A DNA stretch of 64,000 bases from Thomasclavelia ramosa DSM 1402 (lineage in GTDB: Bacteria > Bacillota_I > Bacilli_A > Erysipelotrichales > Coprobacillaceae): positions 186,001 through 250,000 of the forward strand of contig NZ_CP036346.1 in assembly GCF_014131695.1 (NCBI RefSeq), given 5' to 3'. Below, in pieces: positions 27,215-37,500 of the stretch. Numbering within the stretch: the stretch's first letter is position 1; the number at the start of each line of letters is the position of its first letter. The translations under genes and the position numbers were made by a program. The notes under the pieces were generated by a model that ran no database searches, was not told where the DNA came from, and worked only from the letters and a program-made list of their open reading frames with translations.

Positions 27215-27242
27215 TTAACAAATGTAAATTTTTTGTTATTAT
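27215..27242 (+). promoter_or_regulatory. Probable promoter of glmU-prs
   Basis: TTAACA (27215-27220), a 16-bp spacer and TATTAT (27237-27242) precede glmU. Confidence 0.5.
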
Positions 27243-27268
27243 GTTGTTGTTAATGAAGAGGTGTGAAA

Positions 27269-28648
27269 ATGAAAACTTATGCGGTAGTTATGGCGGCTGG
27301 TAAAGGTACCAGAATGAAGTCAGATAAACCAAAGGTTGTCCATGAGGTTTTATACAAGCCGATGATCAATCATATTGTTGATGAATTGAAACAAGTTGGT
27401 GTTGATGAAATCTACGTAATTGTTGGTCACAAAGCAGAAGAAGTTGAAAAACTGTTAGACGGGGTAAATATTATTTATCAGAAAGAACAGTTAGGAACTG
27501 GACATGCATTAATGCAATGTAAAGATGCTTTGGCAGGTAAAGCAGGAACAACTGTGGTGTTAAATGGTGATGCTCCACTAATTACTAGTGAAACATTAAA
27601 AGATTTAATTGCTTATCATAACGATAACCAATTAAAAGGAACGATCATGACATGTGATTGTGATTTAGATAAAAAATTTGGTCGTGTAATTAGAAATAAT
27701 GATCAAGTAACGGGGATTGTCGAATTTAAAGACTGTACTCCAGAGCAAGTTCAAATTAGTGAGATGAACTGCGGAGAATATTGTTTTGATAACATTGCAG
27801 TATTTGAAGCGTTAGAAAAAGTAACTAATGATAATGCTCAAAATGAATATTATATCACTGATGTAATAGAAATCATGAATAATGATAAACTTAAAGTCGG
27901 TGGATATAAAATTGCTGATTTAGCTGAAGTTGGGGGAATCAACGATCGGGTTGAACTTGCGGAAGCAACTAAATCATTACAATTAAAAATAAATAAACAA
28001 CATTTATTAAATGGTGTTAACATTATTGATATTAATAATACTTATATTGGAGTTGATGTAACGATTGGTGCTGATACGACAATCGAACCAGGATGTATTA
28101 TTAAAGGTAAGTCAAGTATTGGCAGCAATTGCCATATTGGGCCTTATTGCGAATTTGATAATGTTGAAATTAAGGATAATGTTGAAATTAAATTCTCAGT
28201 TATCTCTGATTCGATTATCGAAAATGGTGTAGATATTGGACCATTTGCTCGTCTAAGAACTAACTGCCATATTTTAGAAGATGCTCATATGGGTAACTTC
28301 GTTGAAATGAAAAAAGCAGTCTTTGGAAAAGGAAGTAAAGCATCACATTTAACTTATGTTGGTGATGCAACTGTCGGAAGTAATGTAAACATGGGATGTG
28401 GAACAATTACTTCAAATTATGACGGTAAAAATAAATTCCAAACTATTATTGGTGACAATGCCTTCATTGGATGTAATAGTAATTTAGTTGCTCCAGTAAC
28501 GGTCGGTGCTAATGCCTATGTTGCAGCGGGCTCAACTATTACAGATCAAGTTGAAGATTCCGCTTTTGCAATTGCTCGGGCTCGCCAAGTTAATAAAGAT
28601 GGATATGCCAAAGTATTAGAAGAAAAAAGAAATCAAAAAGGAAAATAG
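27269..28648 (+). CDS. glmU: Bifunctional GlmU: glucosamine-1-phosphate acetyltransferase / UDP-GlcNAc pyrophosphorylase
   Basis: About 459 aa. The N-terminal uridyltransferase has VVMAAGKGTRMKSDKPK; the C-terminal left-handed beta-helix has hexapeptide repeats ending in SHLTYVGDATVGSNVNMGCG. It makes UDP-GlcNAc for the cell wall. The ATG at 27269 follows GAAGAGGTG; a GTG two codons upstream is less likely. It is followed by prs as in Bacillus. Confidence 0.95.
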   Translation: MKTYAVVMAAGKGTRMKSDKPKVVHEVLYKPMINHIVDELKQVGVDEIYVIVGHKAEEVEKLLDGVNIIYQKEQLGTGHALMQCKDALAGKAGTTVVLNGDAPLITSETLKDLIAYHNDNQLKGTIMTCDCDLDKKFGRVIRNNDQVTGIVEFKDCTPEQVQISEMNCGEYCFDNIAVFEALEKVTNDNAQNEYYITDVIEIMNNDKLKVGGYKIADLAEVGGINDRVELAEATKSLQLKINKQHLLNGVNIIDINNTYIGVDVTIGADTTIEPGCIIKGKSSIGSNCHIGPYCEFDNVEIKDNVEIKFSVISDSIIENGVDIGPFARLRTNCHILEDAHMGNFVEMKKAVFGKGSKASHLTYVGDATVGSNVNMGCGTITSNYDGKNKFQTIIGDNAFIGCNSNLVAPVTVGANAYVAAGSTITDQVEDSAFAIARARQVNKDGYAKVLEEKRNQKGK

Positions 28649-28657
28649 GAGAAGAAA

Positions 28658-29614
28658 ATGAAAAATAAAATAACTGTCTTTGCATTATCAGCTAGTGGTG
28701 AATTAGCTAACGATATCGCAGAAAAATTAGGAACAAAAGTAGGAAAAAGTAAAGTGCATCATTTTGCTGATGGAGAAATCTTAGTTGAAATTGATGAATC
28801 AGTACGTGGTAAGGATGTCTTTATTGTCCAGTCTACTTCTAATCCGGTCACTGAAAACTTAATGGAAATCTTAGTTTTAGCTGATGCTTTAAAAAGAGCT
28901 TCTGCTAAAGAAATTACAGCAATCATTCCATATTTTGGATATGCTCGTCAAGATCGTAAGGCTAAACCAAGACAACCAATTACGTCTAAATTAGTAGCTG
29001 ACTTATTAACTGTAGCTGGTGTAACTAGAGTTGTAACAGTTGACTTGCATGCAGCTCAAATTCAAGGGTTCTTTGATATTCCAGTTGATGAAATGCAGGC
29101 ATTGCCACTTATCTCAAACTACTTTAAGAAGAAAGATATGGAAGATATTTGCGTGGTTTCTCCTGACCATGGTGGTGCCACTAGAGCTCGTAAATTAGCA
29201 GTAGCTTTAGATGCCCCAGTTGCAATTATTGATAAAAGAAGACCTAAACCAAACGTGGCTGAAATCATGGGTGTTTTAGGGGATGTATCCGGGAAGAACT
29301 GTATTATGGTTGATGACATGATCGATACTGGAGGAACCATTGTTGCTGGTATTGAGATGTTAAAAGAAAAAGGTGCTAAATCAGTTCATGTTGCTTGTAC
29401 GCACCCAGTATTCTCTGGACCTGCAGTTGAAAGATTACAAAATTCATCTGCTGATGAAGTTGTTGTAACAGATACAATCAAATTACCTGAAGATAAAATG
29501 TTCCCTAAATTAAAGACAGTTTCTGTAGCAGGTTTACTTGCTAAAACAATCGAAAACATTGAAAACTGTTTACCAGTTTCTGATGTCTTTGAAATGTTTG
29601 ATTTTGATAAATAA
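28658..29614 (+). CDS. prs: Ribose-phosphate pyrophosphokinase
   Basis: 318 aa. It contains VFALSASGELANDIAEKLG, GYARQDRKAKPRQPITSK and the PRPP-binding loop IMVDDMIDTGGTIVAG. It makes PRPP for nucleotide, His and Trp synthesis. TAGGAG precedes the ATG, 9 bp after glmU. A strong terminator follows. Confidence 0.96.
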   Translation: MKNKITVFALSASGELANDIAEKLGTKVGKSKVHHFADGEILVEIDESVRGKDVFIVQSTSNPVTENLMEILVLADALKRASAKEITAIIPYFGYARQDRKAKPRQPITSKLVADLLTVAGVTRVVTVDLHAAQIQGFFDIPVDEMQALPLISNYFKKKDMEDICVVSPDHGGATRARKLAVALDAPVAIIDKRRPKPNVAEIMGVLGDVSGKNCIMVDDMIDTGGTIVAGIEMLKEKGAKSVHVACTHPVFSGPAVERLQNSSADEVVVTDTIKLPEDKMFPKLKTVSVAGLLAKTIENIENCLPVSDVFEMFDFDK

Positions 29615-29662
29615 TATTTTGTGTTTCTTAATGAAACTAGAGTCGTCTATTTGGATAAATTT

Positions 29663-29700
29663 AAAGGATATAATTTTTAAGATTATATCCTTTTATCTTT
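29663..29700 (+). terminator. Strong terminator after prs
   Basis: The perfect 12-bp stem AAAGGATATAAT/ATTATATCCTTT has a 7-nt loop and is followed by a T-rich tract. It also separates prs from the convergent MFS gene. Confidence 0.88.
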
Positions 29701-29718
29701 TTTTAGTTACAAATTATT

Positions 29719-30867
29719 TTAGAAAAGATGATATTTATGCCCAGAAGGAAGATGATAAAAGTAAGAAATTCCTAGACCAATTACAGCGATTAAAAATAAA
29801 ATTAAGTAAAAATCAGTATAAGAATAAGTATCAAGTATTTTTCCACCAAGACCTTGACCAACAATTGAAGAAAAACTATTGAATGTAGAAACCCATGCAA
29901 GAGCACTCATCTGTAAATCAGAATCAACTATAGAAACAACGATTTTCATATTGAGCATAATAAAGATTACGGTTGATACAGCCTTAGTACCGATAGATAT
30001 AATCACATGTATGATATTATAAGGAATAAAACAATATGTACCAAACTGAATGATTAATAAGATAAAAACAATTATTAACATATGACGATTTGAAATGTTA
30101 TTCATAAAACGATGAGAATAATAAATAATTGGTAATTCTGAAATAGTAATCAATAAAATAATTGTAGAAACCTTATCAACTGAAATCCCTTGATGCTGAA
30201 ACATTGCTGGTAAATAGGTCGTATTTAGGTTAGTTATCGCATAGAATAAGCAAACTATAATCAAATAGACGATAAAGTTTTTATTCCATAAGCCTAGGTG
30301 TTGTGTAGTCGTTTCACCATGAATATCAGAATTTTTATGTTCGTTTCTAGTACCGATAATACCTAGAAGACAAATTCCTAGGCTAATAGAAAAAAAGAAA
30401 TACATACTTTCAGGTGAAATGTATTGATATATAAGACCACCGATTTGTGAACCAATAGCATATCCAATTGTTCCCCAGATTCTAATTTTTCCATATTGAT
30501 ATTTAGATAAGGTGGCCATTCTTTCAATAACTGGCTTAGTGCTGTTAAAGAGCCCTAAAGTAAGACTGTACAATAAAGTAATACTAAAAAGATGTTTTGC
30601 AAAAATTAGAGCTATTCCTAAAATTGCGGCAATAATTAAAACAACACTATTTACCCATTTTAAGTTAAAGTGATCATTTAGATAGCCTACTAGAGGCTGT
30701 AAAATTACTGAAACAATGTATGAAGATGCTACTACCAGACTAACTTGTGAAGCACTATATCCACGATCTAGCAGATAAACAGAAATCAGGCCTGATAATA
30801 ACGCCAGTGATAAAAAATAGAATAAATACATTAATAAATAACTTAAGTAACTATCTCGATACTGCAT
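29719..30867 (-). CDS. MFS permease (nucleoside/sugar symporter-like)
   Basis: 382 aa, about twelve membrane segments. It has the MFS-1-like pattern LQPLVGYLNDHFNLKWV, and the second half begins after a hydrophilic loop near residues 180-195. Substrate unknown; the layout resembles LacY/NupG-like symporters. AAGGGGG precedes the ATG. It is divergent from an RpiR-type regulator, which probably controls it and suggests a sugar or sugar-phosphate-linked substrate. Confidence 0.82.
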   Translation of the reverse strand: MQYRDSYLSYLLMYLFYFLSLALLSGLISVYLLDRGYSASQVSLVVASSYIVSVILQPLVGYLNDHFNLKWVNSVVLIIAAILGIALIFAKHLFSITLLYSLTLGLFNSTKPVIERMATLSKYQYGKIRIWGTIGYAIGSQIGGLIYQYISPESMYFFFSISLGICLLGIIGTRNEHKNSDIHGETTTQHLGLWNKNFIVYLIIVCLFYAITNLNTTYLPAMFQHQGISVDKVSTIILLITISELPIIYYSHRFMNNISNRHMLIIVFILLIIQFGTYCFIPYNIIHVIISIGTKAVSTVIFIMLNMKIVVSIVDSDLQMSALAWVSTFNSFSSIVGQGLGGKILDTYSYTDFYLILFLIAVIGLGISYFYHLPSGHKYHLF

Positions 30868-30981
30868 TTAAATTGCCCCCTTTAATAATATAATCAAAAT
30901 ATCACAGCTATGAACGTGATTAAATATTTAAATATTATTTAGACATAATGTTCACAATTAATAGTCAATATTTATTAAAAT

Positions 30982-31010
30982 TTGTAAATAATATTCTCAT
31001 TCTATATAAT
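30982..31010 (+). promoter_or_regulatory. Promoter of the RpiR-family gene
   Basis: TTGTAA (30982-30987), a 17-bp spacer and TATAAT (31005-31010) lie just upstream of AGGAGG. Confidence 0.6.
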
Positions 31011-31033
31011 GAAGATATTAGGAGGTAATGATG

Positions 31034-31921
31034 ATGTTGTTAAAAGAACAAATGAAAGCCTACCCCTTTTCACATAATGAACGGGTAATTATTGATTATA
31101 TTCTAGATAAACAGATTAATATTAAAGACTATTCTGTTAAAATGATTGCTGATGCAACATTTACATCACCATCAACTTTGATTAGAATTTCGAAGAAGCT
31201 GGGTTTTCAAGGCTGGGTTGAATTTAAAGACGCCTATTTAGAAGAAGCAAATTATTTAAATAGCCATTTTTGTAATATTGATTCTAATTTACCGTTCAGT
31301 AACCAAGATTCTATTATGACAATAGCTAGTAAAATCGTAAATTTACACATTGAAAGTGCTAAAGATACTTTGTCTTTGTTCCAACATGATTCATTACAAA
31401 AAGCAGTACGAATTTTACACCAAAGTAAAGAGATACGGGTATTTGCAATGTCAAATCTAAATTTTGCTGGAGAAGAATTTGTATTTAAATTAAATCGAAT
31501 TCATAAAAAAGCCTATATTCACCCTATACAAGATAATCTATTTCATGATGCTGCAATGTCTTCACCTGATGAATGTGCTATTTGTATCTCTTATTCAGGT
31601 GAGTCTTCTAATATTGTGAAGACCGCTCAGATATTAAAAGAAAATAACTGTCCAATTATAGCTATTACGAGTATTGGGAATAATAGTCTTTCAGATTTAG
31701 CTACGGTTACTTTGCGTGTTACGACAAGGGAAAAATCATTTTCAAAAATTGCTGGATTTTCATCATTAGAATCTATCAGTATAGTTTTAAACACCCTATA
31801 TGCTTGTTTATTTTCATTAAATTACCATGATAATCTGACTTATAAACTTGATATTGCTAAAAAAATAGAAAATGCTCCTATTATTAATAATGAAATTATA
31901 GCTGAGAAAGATGATGAGTAA
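31034..31921 (+). CDS. RpiR/MurR-family regulator with SIS domain
   Basis: About 295 aa. The N-terminal HTH is YSVKMIADATFTSPSTLIRI followed by SKKLGFQGWVEFK. A SIS phosphosugar-binding domain covers about 120-250 (CAICISYSGESSNIVKTAQI). Three ATGs in a row (31028, 31031, 31034) follow AGGAGG at 31020-31025; the last gives the best spacing. It is divergent from the MFS gene it probably regulates. Confidence 0.87.
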   Translation: MLLKEQMKAYPFSHNERVIIDYILDKQINIKDYSVKMIADATFTSPSTLIRISKKLGFQGWVEFKDAYLEEANYLNSHFCNIDSNLPFSNQDSIMTIASKIVNLHIESAKDTLSLFQHDSLQKAVRILHQSKEIRVFAMSNLNFAGEEFVFKLNRIHKKAYIHPIQDNLFHDAAMSSPDECAICISYSGESSNIVKTAQILKENNCPIIAITSIGNNSLSDLATVTLRVTTREKSFSKIAGFSSLESISIVLNTLYACLFSLNYHDNLTYKLDIAKKIENAPIINNEIIAEKDDE

Positions 31922-31952
31922 AGTTAACACGATTAGATATCTAATTCTCTTA

Positions 31953-31980
31953 TTGACATTCTAAGTATATCTGTTATGAT
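31953..31980 (+). promoter_or_regulatory. Promoter of the pseudoknot RNA
   Basis: A canonical TTGACA (31953-31958), a 16-bp spacer and TATGAT (31975-31980) sit directly upstream of a structured, terminator-ended segment with no open frame. Confidence 0.65.
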
Positions 31981-31986
31981 ATCAAA

Positions 31987-32074
31987 GAGCCGACGGATAC
32001 ATATTCCGCTTAAGTAATTAAGTGTCGGGGAATATGTAATGTTGAAAACACATTCTTTTAAGGATGTGTTTTTT
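31987..32074 (+). ncRNA. Candidate pseudoknotted small RNA or mRNA leader
   Basis: After a good promoter the RNA contains CCGAC (31990-31994) pairing with GTCGG (32024-32028), interleaved with TACATATTCC (31998-32007) pairing with GGAATATGTA (32029-32038). A small hairpin CTTAA-GTAA-TTAAG (32009-32022) sits between. The roughly 88-nt unit ends in a terminator (32045-32074). The next gene, an MFS permease, has a second promoter beyond the terminator, so this may be a separate RNA or a conditional leader. Not matched to a known class. Confidence 0.55.
32045..32074 (+). terminator. Terminator of the pseudoknot RNA
   Basis: AAAACACAT/ATGTGTTTT with a short loop, continuing into a T run. Confidence 0.8.
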
Positions 32075-32126
32075 ATTTCAAATAAAACTATACATAAAAC
32101 GAATAGTATAAATAAAATATAAGTAT

Positions 32127-32154
32127 TAGACATAGTAATGCAATTGATTATAAT
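32127..32154 (+). promoter_or_regulatory. Promoter of the downstream MFS gene
   Basis: TAGACA (32127-32132), a 16-bp spacer and TATAAT (32149-32154), then AAAGGAGG before the ATG. Confidence 0.55.
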
Positions 32155-32183
32155 GAAAGTGTAATCAAAGGAGGATAATTATT

Positions 32184-33383
32184 ATGGATAAAAAAATACT
32201 TAGATTTGCCTTATTATCAGCATCATTATTAGTGGGGAGTGCTGCAGCGATTAATGCTAATATTCCGGCCATGGCACAACATTTTGATCAAGTACCATTA
32301 TCAATGGTAGAAATGTTAACGACGGTACCGTCATTATTTTTGATGATTTCCGTTTTAACAAGTTCTTTAATTGCTAAAAGAGTTGGGTATAAGCAAACAA
32401 TTACTATTGGGCTGGGAATTGTTATGATTGCAGGGATAGTACCGTTATTAATTGATAATTTTATGATTATTTTGATTAGTCGTGCAATGTTGGGATTTGG
32501 TGTTGGTCTGTTTAATTCACTATTGGTATCGATGATCAATTATTTTTATGATGCTAAAGAGCGTTCATCAATGTATGGATTACAATCAGCATTTGAAGGG
32601 GCAGGAGGAATTGCGATTACTTTTATCGCTGGTCAGTTATTAAAGATTAATTGGCAGGCTCCGTTTATTGCTTATATGATTGCAATACCTGTTTTCTTTA
32701 TTTATTTTAAGTTCGTCCCTCAGGTAAAAACAGCCGATGTGATTAAGGCTAATGGTGGGGATAAAATAAAAAAAGAAAGCCATAAAAGTGCCGGCTTTTT
32801 GCCAGTGGTTTATTATGTTGGATTAATTTTTATGGCTGCAATGTTATATATGATCATGGGTATTAAGATTGCTTCTTTAATGACTGGTGAGGGATATGGA
32901 ACAGCGAGTGATGCTAGTTTAGTAATTATTTTATTATCATTAGGTGGAATTAGCGCAGGACTATTATTTGGAAAAATCTTAAAGGTTTTTAATCAGCTTA
33001 CTACATCGATTGGATTAATTATTTTAGCATTAGCAATGGTAATTTTAGGATTAAGTCAAAATTTAGTTATAACGTTTGTTGGTGGATATTTAACGGGGTT
33101 TGGTTTTAAAATTTTTATGCCAAGTTTGATTGATAAAATTAATAATTCAAATATTCCAAATACTACGTTAGCTACTTCATTATTATTGGTTGGATTCAAT
33201 TTAGGGGTGTTTATCTCTCCTTATGGCAGTATTGTAATCCAAAGTCTTATGAGAACTGAAGCTTTACCAGCTTTATTTATTGCTAATGCTATAGGATTTA
33301 TCAGTTTAAGTACAATTACATTAATTATTACCCTTATAAAAAATAAAAAAACAGTTAATATCGTTCAAAAAGTTTTAGAATAA
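32184..33383 (+). CDS. MFS permease
   Basis: 399 aa, about twelve membrane segments. MFS signatures include LIAKRVGYKQTITIGLG between the second and third segments and MLGFGVGLFNSLLVSMINYF. Substrate unknown; it resembles drug or small-acid exporters. AAAGGAGG precedes the ATG. A LysR regulator follows 46 bp downstream on the same strand. Confidence 0.83.
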   Translation: MDKKILRFALLSASLLVGSAAAINANIPAMAQHFDQVPLSMVEMLTTVPSLFLMISVLTSSLIAKRVGYKQTITIGLGIVMIAGIVPLLIDNFMIILISRAMLGFGVGLFNSLLVSMINYFYDAKERSSMYGLQSAFEGAGGIAITFIAGQLLKINWQAPFIAYMIAIPVFFIYFKFVPQVKTADVIKANGGDKIKKESHKSAGFLPVVYYVGLIFMAAMLYMIMGIKIASLMTGEGYGTASDASLVIILLSLGGISAGLLFGKILKVFNQLTTSIGLIILALAMVILGLSQNLVITFVGGYLTGFGFKIFMPSLIDKINNSNIPNTTLATSLLLVGFNLGVFISPYGSIVIQSLMRTEALPALFIANAIGFISLSTITLIITLIKNKKTVNIVQKVLE

Positions 33384-33429
33384 TAGTATTATAGATAAAT
33401 AACTCGTATAATAAAAAGTGGTGATAAAG

Positions 33430-34314
33430 ATGGATCTAAGAGTTCTAGAATATTTTTTGGCAGTAGTTGAATCAGGTAATGTTTCTAAAGCAGCCCAAAA
33501 ACTACACTTGACACAACCGACGCTAACAAGACAATTACAGCAGTTAGAAGAAATTTATGGCACACGTTTGTTTATTCGTGGGAGTAGACAAATTACTTTA
33601 ACTAATAGTGGCATAATTTTAAAACGTCGTGCGAAGGAAATGCTAGATTTGCAAGATAAAACAGCAGCAGAAATTAGAAAAAGTGAGTATGATATTTCGG
33701 GAGAAATTACCATAGGATGTGGTGAATCGAGTGGAAATAAGTTTTTACCAGTAGTTTTAAAGGAGTTCTCAAAACGTTATCCCAAAATTAAATATAATAT
33801 TTATACGGCTGGTAGTAATCAAAATAAGGAAAAGATCAACGAGGGTTTAATTGATGTAGCAATTGTTTTAGAACCAATCGATAAAGACTATTACCAATAC
33901 CTGGAGTTGCCTTATTTAGATAAATGGTGCTTGGTAATGAAAAAAGATGATTTATTGAAAGAATATGAAACAATTGAAAATCACGTAGTATCTAATTTAG
34001 TTTTTGGAATTGCAAATCGATTAGAAGTTAAAGAAACTTTCAAAAACTGGTTAGGTAAAGAGATAAATGCACAAACGATTTTAAATTATGATATTAATTC
34101 AAATTTAGCTTTATTAGTAGAAAGTGGTCTTTGCTATGGAATCTCGATTGATGGAGTTTTCAAAAGTAATGCTTATCCAAATTTAACGTACCGACTATTA
34201 GAACCAGAAATTGTTTCACAATCGTGTTTGATTTGGAAAAAAGGGGTAGTGACTAATCAAGCATTAGAGAAATTTATTGTTTGTGCGAAGGAATTGATTT
34301 CATCAAATCAGTAA
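33430..34314 (+). CDS. LysR-family transcriptional regulator
   Basis: About 294 aa. The N-terminal HTH is VSKAAQKLHLTQPTLTRQLQ, followed by the effector domain (ITIGCGESSGNKFLPVVLKE). The ATG at 33430 follows GTGGTGA; upstream GTGs are less likely. TATAAT lies at 33407-33412. It probably controls the preceding MFS gene. Confidence 0.85.
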   Translation: MDLRVLEYFLAVVESGNVSKAAQKLHLTQPTLTRQLQQLEEIYGTRLFIRGSRQITLTNSGIILKRRAKEMLDLQDKTAAEIRKSEYDISGEITIGCGESSGNKFLPVVLKEFSKRYPKIKYNIYTAGSNQNKEKINEGLIDVAIVLEPIDKDYYQYLELPYLDKWCLVMKKDDLLKEYETIENHVVSNLVFGIANRLEVKETFKNWLGKEINAQTILNYDINSNLALLVESGLCYGISIDGVFKSNAYPNLTYRLLEPEIVSQSCLIWKKGVVTNQALEKFIVCAKELISSNQ

Positions 34315-34325
34315 TAATATAAAAG

Positions 34326-34354
34326 ACATATTCTTTAATAGGATATGTTTTTTA
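34326..34354 (+). terminator. Terminator after the LysR gene
   Basis: ACATAT/ATATGT, extended by a T-G and a C-G pair, followed by T6. Confidence 0.65.
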
Positions 34355-34493
34355 TATTTTGTTGCATTATTGAAAAGCGATGATTAGTTAATGAAATCAT
34401 TGTTTTTTGCACTAAAAGTAATAAATGTTGCATTACTGCAACGAAATTTATAATTGTCGAAAATCATTCCATGTGCTAAATTTTTAATATGGG

Positions 34494-34511
34494 TTAGTTA
34501 AGGCTAACTAA
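34494..34511. promoter_or_regulatory. DtxR/IdeR-like operator upstream of the giant surface protein gene
   Basis: TTAGTTAAGGCTAACTAA has perfect 7-bp arms around a 4-bp centre and closely resembles DtxR/IdeR boxes. It lies between a probable -10 region and the ribosome site. The other four copies in this island support a shared iron-responsive repressor. Confidence 0.7.
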
Positions 34512-34527
34512 AAAAGAGAAAGGAAAA

Positions 34528-37500
34528 ATGGACAGTAAAATGGGAAAAAATTTAAATAAAGCACTCATATCGGTGCTTTCATTGGGAATGATTGTTTCAA
34601 TGTGCTCGATAACGGTTAATGCGGTTGAAACGGATAATGTGGCTAATTGGGTTACGATGTATGGAGATAATGGTAATAATAGTATTACTCCAGATACAGT
34701 CAATGATGCTGAAAGACTGATCAATGGTGATATTATTGCAACAGGAACTTTTGATGGCAATAAGGTAACAGGTATTGAACAGGCTAAAGGAAAGAGTGAT
34801 GGTGCTGTTATGCTATATGACAAAAATGGCCAAATAAAGTGGGAAACTTTAATAGGTGGGAGTGCAGCAGATAGTTTTAATGCTGTAACTGAAGCTAATG
34901 ATGGCAGTTATGTTGCAGTAGGGGTAAGCCAGTCTAATGATGGTAATTTAGCCAATCTTAATAAGGGGGGAAAAGATGGAATAATCGCTAAGCTAGATTC
35001 AAATGGAACTTTAATTAAGGTTGTTACTGTTGGGGGTAGTGATGCGGATGAATTGAAGGCTATTCAACCAGCTGGCGATGGTGGATTTATTGTTGCAGGT
35101 TATTCACATTCTACTGATTTAGATATGAACGGTTTGAATAAGATTGAAACTGATCGCGATGCAATTATTGTAAAGATTGACCAAGATTTAAATATTGAAT
35201 GGATTAATCGAGCTGGTGGAACTGGCGGTGATAAAGCAGTCAAGAAAATGGATGAATTTACTTCAGTAGTTGCTAACTATGGCGATGGTAGTTATTTAGC
35301 AGCTGGTTATTCGAGTTCTAGTGATGGAGATCTCGAAGGATTAGCTCATGGTGGTAAAGATGCATTTGTTGTTAAGTTTAATGAAAATGGAACAAAAGAA
35401 TGGGTAAAAGCTTTTGGTGGAACTGGAGATGATGTTTTTAATCATATAATTAGAGCTCATAATAAAAAAGTATCTACTGATAAAACAGAAATATCAAGCA
35501 GTGATATTGATAATGGGTATGTATTAACAGGAACGACTAACTCAAATAGTGGTATTGTTGGAAATGAAGAGGAAAATAATGTTGCATTTACCTTAAAGAT
35601 TGATTCAAATGGACAAGTTGAATGGACTACAAGCCTTGCTAATAATAGTAAGACAACAGGAGATTATCTTTTAGCGATTAGTGATGGTTTTTTAGCGGTT
35701 GGAACCTTTGATACTAATGATCAAGATTTTACAGGGATAAAGACATACGGTAAAGAAGATATTTATATTGCCCACTATTCAAAGGATGGAACTTGTTTAA
35801 ATATTTCAAGCTATGGTGGAGATGGAAAAGATAATCCAGAAGGAATTATTCCTGGAGCAAATGATGACTATATCGTCTATGGTAATACAAATTCTAATAG
35901 TGGCTTGTTTGAAGGAAAATTAAAAGGTAAGTATGATGGCTTTTTAGCTAGTTTAGCGGGAACAACACTAGAGCAATATGCAGAAGAAAAGTATTTAGTG
36001 CCGGTAGAAGCTTGGAAAGCTAATGAAGATAGTCTTTCAATGATGGCACCATTATTATATAAAGATGCATATGTTGAAAAAATTGGCTTTAAGTATGCTG
36101 TAACAATTTATTTTACTAACGCAACAATTATGGGAACTCAAGTTAGCGCTTCAACATTAGGGGAAGTTAGTTATGAAAAAAATGGTGAAATGATAGCGGT
36201 GTTGAAAGATGAGTACGATGAAGTAACACAAGTAAAAACAGTTACGCTTGAAGTTGATGATTTAGATACACCGGTCAAATTACATATCGATAAAGCAATG
36301 GGAGATATACGTTTATCTTTCTCTAGTAAAGATATGGTAGAAACTACCAATCCGCCATATTTTGCTCCAGTTGAAGTAGAACAGCCAGACTTTAAAACTA
36401 GTTGGAAAGTAAATATTGGTGGTAGTGATTATGATTATACTGATGATATGACAGTTTTGAAAAATGGAAATATTGTTGCTGTAGGGCAATCATACTCAAA
36501 TGATGGTGATTTTCAAAATCTGTTAAAAGGTGGTTCAATAGCTTATATTAATCAATATGATCCAAAAGGAGAACTTTTAAAAACTCTTACTTTAGGAGGA
36601 ACAGAGTACGACTCAATTGCATATGCAGCTAAGGTATGTGGCCTAGATGATGGTGGTTTTGTAGTTAGTGGTGGATATCAAGAAGGGGTGTATGTGGCTC
36701 CAACCGGTGATTTTGCACAGTTAGATACTGCTGGTACCGTTCATGGTCAAATGGATACTTTTATTGCTAAATATGACTCTAACAGTAAGCTGATCTGGAT
36801 GAGTAATTTTAGTGGCTCAGCCAACGATCAAGTTAAACAAATTAAAGCTACGGATGATGGCGGTATTGCTGTTTTAATAGAAACAAATTCAAATGATGGC
36901 GATATGGAAAATCAAAATCGAGGATTATATGACTTAGTCATAGTTAAATATGATGCTCATGGTAAAAAAGTCTGGCAACGAGTTTTAGGTGGAAAAAATA
37001 TTGAAACTTCAAGTTCGGGATTAGATATTCTAAGTGATGGCAGTTTTATTGTTGCTGGTAGTCTTTCTTCAAAAAGTGGTGATTTTGCAGATGTTGACTG
37101 GTATGGAGATATATTTGACTGCTTTGCTGCAAAAATTAGTGCTACTGGTGAATTATTGTGGACTAAAGCTTATGGTGGCGATCGCAATGATTATTGTAAT
37201 AGTGTCTTAGCTACTAGTGATGGTGGATTCATTTTAATGGGTAACACTAAATCAACTACTGACACATTTGCTCCAATTGGAACAGGGTATGACAATGCAT
37301 ATGTTTTAAAATGTAATGAAACTGGTGAGACAGAATGGGTCAATGTGATCAAGAGTAGTGAAGCTAGTGAAATGATAAGTGCGATAGAACTTGAAGATCA
37401 ATATGTATTTATTGGTCAATCAAGAGGAACAGACTATGATGTAACAGGTCTTAATAAGGGAAGTATGGATGTTTTTATTGCAAATTATGAAAAGAATGGT

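Noticed and set aside
31933-32133. 66-codon minus-strand ORF
   Set aside because: It lies across the pseudoknot RNA and its terminator, has no ribosome site and shows no protein-like composition.
34494-34823. 109-codon minus-strand ORF at the start of the giant surface protein gene
   Set aside because: It is antisense to the signal peptide and first repeat and overlaps the DtxR-like operator.
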